Source: Ophiosphaerella korrae (taxonomy: Eukaryota; Ascomycota; Dothideomycetes; Pleosporales; Phaeosphaeriaceae). From it: a stretch of DNA of 15,495 nucleotides. The stretch is taken from NCBI GenBank assembly GCA_028456385.1, contig JALNQF010000726.1, positions 1-15,495 on the forward strand, written 5' to 3'. Below the pieces are notes generated by a model, which worked only from the letters and a program-made list of their open reading frames with translations, ran no database searches and was not told the origin of the DNA. Shown here one piece after another: positions 10,261-15,495 of this stretch (positions within the stretch are counted from its first letter, which is position 1; every line of letters begins with the position of its first letter). The position numbers and the translations under genes were made by a program.

Positions 10261-10952
10261 TTCCTAAGCGCTTACTCTAGAGCGTTTACTCTAGAGTACT
10301 TATTCTAGAGTATTTACTCTAGAGCGTTTACTCTAGAGTATTTTCTACTAAATAGTTACGTATTCTACTATACTATATTACTTAGCTAAATTACGTATAA
10401 TATAATAGCTTACTTACTACTTAGTATTATAATACTATTCTTCTTTCTTACGCTAAGTCTATCTTTAAGCCTAAGCTTCTATTAGCTAAGTCTAGCTTAT
10501 AAGTAATTTACTCTACTTTCTAGTTAAAAACTATCTTACTATAATATTACTTTTTTTATAATCTTATAAACTTTATTTCTTATTAGAAATCTTTACTATA
10601 AACTATATTTCTTAAATACTTTATCTATATAATTCTTTCTTAAGTATTCTTTATTTTATTATACTAGATTCTACTCTAAAGTATACTAAGTATACTTATA
10701 GAGAGCGTCTTTATATTAGTATAACTTAAGAGTCTCTTAATTAAACTTATAAAAAGTTATATAAAAAAGTTAAGAATAATAAAAAACTTTTTACTATTAT
10801 TATTACTTATTTACTATATAATAAGAAAATATTAAAATTTACTAAAAAGTAAACTTGTTATAAAGCCTTATACTTAGCGTTAGAGTTAGAGTAAGAAAGT
10901 AATAAGGTTTTAGCGTAAGTTCTTAACTATTCTACTACTACTATTAATATTA
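10240..10952 (-). mobile_element. Candidate 3' LTR of the minus-strand chromovirus
   Basis: Reading on the minus strand, TAATATTAATAG begins directly after a polypurine tract, about 160 bases beyond the chromodomain. This is the expected start of a 3' LTR. A TATA-like TATAAGTA (10700-10693) lies about 250 bases in. The candidate LTR of chromovirus copy 1 has the same TAATA start and a similar TATA distance. The far end is uncertain; I place it beyond the 14-bp tandem repeat only because no other boundary is visible. The other LTR would lie outside the window. Confidence 0.4.
10268..10345. repeat. 14-bp tandem repeat, five full units plus a partial one
   Basis: Units start at 10268, 10282, 10296, 10310 and 10324, with a partial unit at 10338. 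The consensus is G(C/T)(G/A)(C/T)TTA(C/T)TCTAGA. Each unit carries the palindrome TCTAGA. Units alternate between GCG and GTA at the start, which are the changed and unchanged forms expected from mutating a CpG on both strands. It probably lies inside the LTR. Confidence 0.9.
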
Positions 10953-10966
10953 CCTCCTCTCCTTCT
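10953..10966 (-). other. Polypurine tract of the minus-strand chromovirus
   Basis: The minus strand reads AGAAGGAGAGGAGG, an all-purine 14-mer, directly before the proposed LTR start. In Ty3/gypsy elements such a tract primes plus-strand DNA synthesis. Position and purity support the call; it is also one of the most G-rich points of the region. Confidence 0.6.
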
Positions 10967-11129
10967 ATTTAGTCTACTATTAGCTTATTAGATAAATTTA
11001 TTATAACTAAAGGTACTTTATAAGCTCTATATAGTTAGGTTTATTATAGAACTTTTTTCTACTAATATATTTATTATATCCTAGCTATAGCTTTATATAT
11101 CCTATATATCCTACTATATTATACTTATT

Positions 11130-11484
11130 TCTTACTTTCTTAAGTATCTACTAATAATTCTATAAATTAGCTTTAGGTTTCTATATATTTTTACTTACTA
11201 AGTAGCCTTTCTATTTTACTAGCTACTTCTAGAGAAACTATATTCTTTAGAAGGTATTACGTCTTATTTTTTAATATCCTTATAAGTCTTTAACTTTAAA
11301 CTTATTATCCTTTTTTTTCTAATATTAGAATTATTACTATACTAGTATTTTTATTACTAGCCTATTATCTTCCTTAACTAAAAATAGTCTAACCTTAATA
11401 TAGTCTAGTCCTTTACTAAGTTACTTAGTCTATAGATTCTTTATATAAAGATATACTTTGTTTTCTTCTTTTAGCTAAAGTATA
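11130..11484 (-). pseudogene. Chromovirus pol relic, 3' segment (GPY/F and chromodomain), split off by a mariner insertion
   Basis: This is the C-terminal end of the pol relic that starts at 15495. Reading leftward, LKEENKVYL begins at 11474, GLDYIKV at 11411, with GPY/F reading RLF at 11390-11382. The chromodomain follows: FKVKDL from about 11300, LVK*KGY at 11222-11202, and *KPKANL at 11183-11163, where the family has Trp-Glu-Pro. All share one frame (codon starts at 3n+2). The N-terminal part of the same integrase resumes at 13593, beyond a 2.1-kb element with terminal inverted repeats, which shows one gene cut in two. The join after removing the insert is one base out of frame, so a small indel exists near the site. 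Confidence 0.88.
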
Positions 11485-11681
11485 GTATAGTAACACGAAA
11501 AAAAAGCCTTAAAAACAGTTATAGTTTTTAACTAGTAATAACTCTACGAATAAAATAGCTAAAAATATAAGCGAACATAAATCTAAAAGAAAATATTAGG
11601 GTCTATATTTTAGTTTACTACGATTTTTAATTACTAAGCGGATGCGAGCTAGGATTTAAACTATTTCGAGGACTTTTTTTT
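11485..11681 (+). repeat. Left terminal inverted repeat of the mariner-like element
   Basis: About 197 bases that match the reverse complement of 13389-13592 over their whole length, including the shared run TAGTTTTTAACTAGTAATAA. This arm keeps CpG at 11547, 11572, 11621, 11639, 11645 and 11667, where the other arm has CA, TA or AG. Confidence 0.9.
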
Positions 11682-11881
11682 AAGCTAACTTTAAAGCTTA
11701 ATAATTTTTTATATTTAGTATCTTTTTCTATTATTTTTTAGTATAAGTTAGATATATATAGTTAAATTAATATAGTTGAGTTATACTTAATTCTAATTAT
11801 TTAAAGAGTAGATATTAAGTAAAAGATATAAAAGTAAACTTTTACTAAAAATTTATATTTATTAGCTATAAACTATTAGTA

Positions 11882-13023
11882 TTAATACTTAGTAGAATAA
11901 TATTTAGCTTTTATATAGTCCTACTAACGTTTTTTTCTTTATTATATAGATTTTTCTTTAGATTCTTATAATATAAGCGCTTCTTTTTCTTTTTTTACTA
12001 TATTAAAGGATTCTACTACTATATAAGTAGTTTATATAGGAAAATTTCTTTTATATCTTTTAATTAGTTTATTTTTATATAAATTCTATACGTTTTTAAT
12101 AGGATTTAGACCTAGACTATAGGCTAGATATAGAAAGAGTTTTATACTATTTCTTTTAAACTAATTAATAATAGTAAAATCTTTATAAATTCTACTAGTA
12201 TCTTATTAATATATTTACCCTAGTCTCCTAGTTAGTTTTTATAACCTTAGACAGATGATCTATTAATAAGTTCTTTTATAATATTAAAAAAACTACCTAA
12301 AATAGAGTTATATAACTTATGTCTTTTAATATACTTCTTAAGATATTTATTAAGTACTATATAGAAATAGTAAGTATAACAAATAGGACTCGAATTAATT
12401 AGGACCTAAATAAACTCTAGGTCTAATATTCTTCCTATCTAAATAGCTCCTTATACTTAGATATTTATTTCCTTACGTAATATAATAGTTAGTAAGTTAG
12501 CTATAATAATATAATTAATAGGAAAATATAGTAGAAAAAGTAAAGAATATTTTAGCCTATTAGAATATTTCTTAAATTTATTTCTATTTAATATAAAGAC
12601 TCTATTTTTCTTAACTCCTTTTTTACCTTATTTTTAGTTATATTTCGTCCTATCTTCTTTCTATATCTTAAAATATATATTTTTTAGTATTAATCTAATT
12701 ATATTTTTACCTTTTTAGCTAGTCTTTATAATAGTAGACTCTTTTTTAGTATTTTATTTATTTATTAGGAGCTTTTTATTAGTAACGTTAATACTATAGC
12801 TTTTTTCTTTAATAAACAATTAGAAGCTCCTAATAGAGATATTAATATTATTTTCAAATAATAATCTTGTATTAGTATTCCTAGGATTCTTAATTAAATC
12901 TCTAATTAGTTATTTTATTTCTCTTAATTTTAACGTAGTAAAATACCTTTCTATTACTTTGCTAATAGAGGGTAAATAACTATTTTTTTTACTAATTTTC
13001 TTAATAGTATTATTAATAGACAT
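11882..13023 (-). pseudogene. Tc1/mariner-family transposase relic
   Basis: DDE transposase of the element around it. The start is an ATG that survives at 13023-13021 (MSINNTIKKISKKN). The N-terminal half resembles the helix-turn-helix region of the family, with IRDLIKNPRNTNTRLL around 12890-12850. A mid-protein V*GAI*IG (about 12430) fits the Val-Trp-Gly-x-hydrophobic-Gly strand. Downstream, after one frame change, LFLYLAYSLGLNPIKNV*N spans about 12140-12083. This is the highly conserved Ser-Pro-Asp-Leu-Asn-Pro-Ile-Glu block, with Pro to Leu, Asp to Gly and the catalytic Glu to Lys. The relic ends in IKAKYYSTKY before TAA at 11884-11882, like the usual C-terminus. A possible first Asp is at 12667-12665, in another frame. 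The second Asp could not be fixed. The length of about 380 codons is slightly above the usual 340-360. Confidence 0.83.
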
Positions 13024-13388
13024 ATACTATCTATAGTAGATAGTAGTAATAGTAAATATAAGTATATTAGAAGATTAAAGTAGGTTAACTTTAGGTTTAA
13101 ATTTTAAGAAGTTTATCGTTAGTTATTAAGGACTTATAAAAGATATAGAAAAAATAAGATTAGAAGTTATTTTATCCTTAATAGACTAATAAATTAGTAG
13201 TCTATTTAGTAAGTTTATCTTACGTAATAAAGTTATTCCTTTTTTCTTTTTAAATTAACTAATTAAGTAGATAACAAATATACTATAAAAATTAGGTAAT
13301 ATAATATCTACTAGCCTACTAAACACTAGATTAAATAAAAATTGAATTTTATACGCTAATAAAAAAGTTCTATTAGGTTAAATTTTAT

Positions 13389-13592
13389 AAAAAAAATAGT
13401 CTACTAAATAGTTTAAATCCGAGCTTGTATTTAATTAGTAATTAAAATTTGTAGTATACTAAAATAAAGTCCTAGATATTTTCTTTAAGATTTATATTTA
13501 CTTATATTTTTAGCTATTATATTTGTAGAGTTATTACTAGTTAAAAACTATAACTATTTTTTAGGCTTTTTTTTCGTATTACCCTACTATAC
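13389..13592 (-). repeat. Right terminal inverted repeat of the mariner-like element
   Basis: Partner of the left arm, about 204 bases. It has extra GGG-containing bases near its outer end, and it has lost most of the CpG sites kept on the left. It keeps one CpG (in GCTCGGA) that the left arm lacks. Confidence 0.9.
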
Positions 13593-15495
13593 TATTTTTT
13601 ATTTTTAATTAATATATAAAATACTTTATTTCTAAGCTTTCTTTAGTTTTTATCTTATCTTATTATAAAGTTCTTATATATCTTTAACTCTAACTACTAC
13701 TACTTCTATCTTAAGTCTTAGTAGTATTCTCTTAAATAAATTAAGGTATATCCTATAGTTTATAAAATAAAGTATTTTACTTATTACTTCTAAGTACTTA
13801 TTATTATGTACTAATTATACTATAAGTAATAGTAATACTTAATTATTTTACTTCTAATTACTATAAATCTTTAGGTCTATTTTTAATATTCTATTAGTCT
13901 ACTCTATCTATCTATCTATTTATAGATAATAGGCTATTAATAGCTTCTTTTTTATCTTTATTACTATAAGTAGCGTTATATAGTAATTAGATATAAAAAG
14001 CTTATCTCTATTACTAATAATACTTTTTAGTATTTTATATCTTTGTATTAGTACGTCTAGTAGTACGTATTCTAGCTAATCTACTATATAGTTACTATAG
14101 AATTCTCTATCTTAGTATATTTTATAAATTAGTCTATAATTACTATTACTAAGTCTTTTAATAATAGTAATTTATAATAAAGTCTATTATAATATCTATC
14201 TATAGTTTTTTTAGTATCTTAATTACTTATATTTTTCTATAGGGTATATATATCTTATACTTATTCTTCTAGTAATTTACGTATTTCTTAATAAACTACG
14301 TTACTTTCTCTTTTATCTTACTAAATCTATAATTTCTCTAGATTAGTTCTATAGTTTATATAATTTCTAATTACTTATATACTAGGTTATTATAGTATTA
14401 TTATATAATTACTTCTTATAATTCTTCTAGAACCTTATTTATAATTCTAACTAGGTTATTAATATCTTATTCCTCTACTAGTTATATATTTAGTACTAGG
14501 TTTTCTTATCTATTATCTTAAAGTATAGCTTCTTCTACTACTTGTCTTTTTCCTATAATATTATATCTTTAGCTAAGCGTATCTACTTAGCTATTTTCTT
14601 TACTTAGTATATACTAGATCTTAAATTTATACTACCTTAGTAGTTCTAACTATTATATCTACTTATCTTTTAACTTCTTACTTATTATAAAGTATATTAG
14701 GTTCTTGTAATTTATATTAATAATTACTTCTACTACGCTTTTAGCGTACGCTCTCTAATATTTAAGTTATTAACTATTACAAGTAGCTCCTTATTATATA
14801 TATTATATCTTTCTTCTTATTCTATAAACTTTTCTAAATAGTATATAATTAGATACTATTTTCCTTTATACTCTTATAGCGCTATTACTCTATAAGCTAG
14901 ATTAAATATATCTATTTTAATAACTAAGGTCTTATTACTATAAAATTACTTTAGAACTAGTAGTATAATATAAGCTTACTTAAGTTCTTTTTAAGCTTAT
15001 TTTTACTTTACTTTTTATTCTTATATTATATCTTTTTTTATAAGCTTTATAAGTAGTAGTACCTTTTTAGAAAATCTTTCTATAAAGTATTAGTTAAAGT
15101 TAATAAATTCTAAGAATAATTATACGTCTTTAACTATCTTTAGTTCCCTCTATTCTTTTACTACTTTAATTTTTTCTTAGCTTATTTTAACTTTATTAAT
15201 ACCTATTATATATCTTAAAAACTCTACTTCTATCTTATACTATTTATACTTCTCTAGCTTTAGTTATAAGTTATATTAGTCTAAGTACTATAGTACTATT
15301 ATTACTTACTCTATATACTTACCTTCTTCTTTAGAATATATTAGTATATTATCTAGGTAAGCTATAATAAACTTATCTAAGTATTCTTATAATATATTAT
15401 TAATTAGTCTTTAGAACGTTACTAGTATATTTATTAGTCTAAAGAGTATTACTATATACTTATAATATCTATAGTATATTTAAAATACTATCTTC
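13593..15495 (-). pseudogene. Ty3/gypsy chromovirus pol relic, minus strand (RT, RNase H, integrase core)
   Basis: Enters from the right edge. Codon starts at 3n+2 read the RT palm from the first codon, with the active site YLDNILIYSK from 15359 (second Asp is Asn). RNase H follows: Asp 14912-14910, then YKNL near 14715 and its VDTLS tail near 14570. The integrase has a possible first Asp at 14184-14182 in another frame, IVIID near 14145 in a third, then SNRD with the second catalytic Asp changed to Asn (14012-14010). It ends with AYYL*IDR*IE*TNR, whose Glu (13904-13902) keeps the 35-residue spacing. At least two small indels lie between 14190 and 14020. The sequence runs on through NYRIYLNLFKR to the mariner boundary and continues at 11484. 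It is a different family from the + strand chromovirus. Confidence 0.92.

Larger units (their letters stand above)
11485..13592 (-). mobile_element. Tc1/mariner-like DNA transposon nested in the chromovirus integrase
   Basis: A 2.1-kb element bounded by long terminal inverted repeats and holding one transposase relic on the minus strand. The outer ends share GTATAGTA followed by ACGAAAAAAAAGCC, with TA on each side (11483-11484 and 13593-13594), the target duplication expected of this superfamily. The exact outer base is uncertain because the left arm lacks about five bases (GGGTA-like) present in the right. The chromovirus integrase continues on both sides, so the element is the younger insertion. 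It holds a visibly larger share of surviving TG and CA dinucleotides than the surrounding relics. Confidence 0.88.

Noticed and set aside
10860..11480. Open-looking + strand frames rich in Leu, Ile and Tyr
   Set aside because: The minus strand carries GPY/F and chromodomain motifs in one frame over 11163-11474, so the + strand frames are antisense shadows.
11636..11675. tRNA-like T-arm on the minus strand, around GGATTTAAAC in the inverted repeat
   Set aside because: The loop resembles an altered B box, but the flanking stem bases do not pair and no A box or acceptor stem could be drawn. The other arm does not improve it.
1..15495. Mitochondrial DNA, a plasmid or an AT-rich bacterial genome
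   Set aside because: No mitochondrial gene or structural RNA was seen. Chromodomain integrases, a Tc1/mariner element and CpA-specific loss fit nuclear fungal heterochromatin.

Overview
The window looks like a relic-only, AT-rich heterochromatic block from a filamentous ascomycete (Pezizomycotina) with very strong repeat-induced point mutation (RIP). Three things suggest this. By eye only about a quarter or less of the bases are G or C. CpA and TpG are nearly absent, with a few dozen in 15.5 kb, while TpA is everywhere. Recognisable retrotransposon proteins are riddled with TAA and TAG at Gln and Trp positions, yet stay in frame for hundreds of codons. No intact host gene, tRNA, rRNA or CRISPR array was found.

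Layout. 1-1690 (+): 3' two thirds of a Ty3/gypsy chromovirus pol (RNase H end, integrase, GPY/F, chromodomain), followed by a candidate 3' LTR (1752 to about 2110). 2190-2405 (+): unidentified coding-like relic. 2455-2613: five 32-bp hairpin-forming tandem units. 2614-3220 (+): integrase C-terminus of a different gypsy-type family, with an intact Gly-Pro-Tyr motif. It runs in frame into an unidentified purine-rich coding-like block (to about 4860) and is followed by a second unidentified frame (4863-6482). 6483-8010: T-rich and unassigned. 8020-9741 (+): second copy of the first chromovirus, colinear with 1-1009 at a constant offset of 8732 bases. 9752-9990 (-): inverted fragment of the second integrase family. 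10240-10952 (-): candidate LTR with a 14-bp tandem repeat, next to a polypurine tract. 11130-15495 (-): another chromovirus pol, split at integrase by a 2.1-kb Tc1/mariner-like element (11485-13592) with about 200-bp terminal inverted repeats.

The genes do not form a pathway. They record successive insertions: gypsy elements first, then a mariner-like element inside one of them, all then mutated by transitions. Chromodomain integrases favour heterochromatin in known chromoviruses, which fits such a nest. The best-supported unusual features are the nested mariner, the unequal mutation of its two arms, the in-frame coding-like extension behind the second integrase family, and the same catalytic Asp-to-Asn change in the reverse transcriptases of two separate elements.
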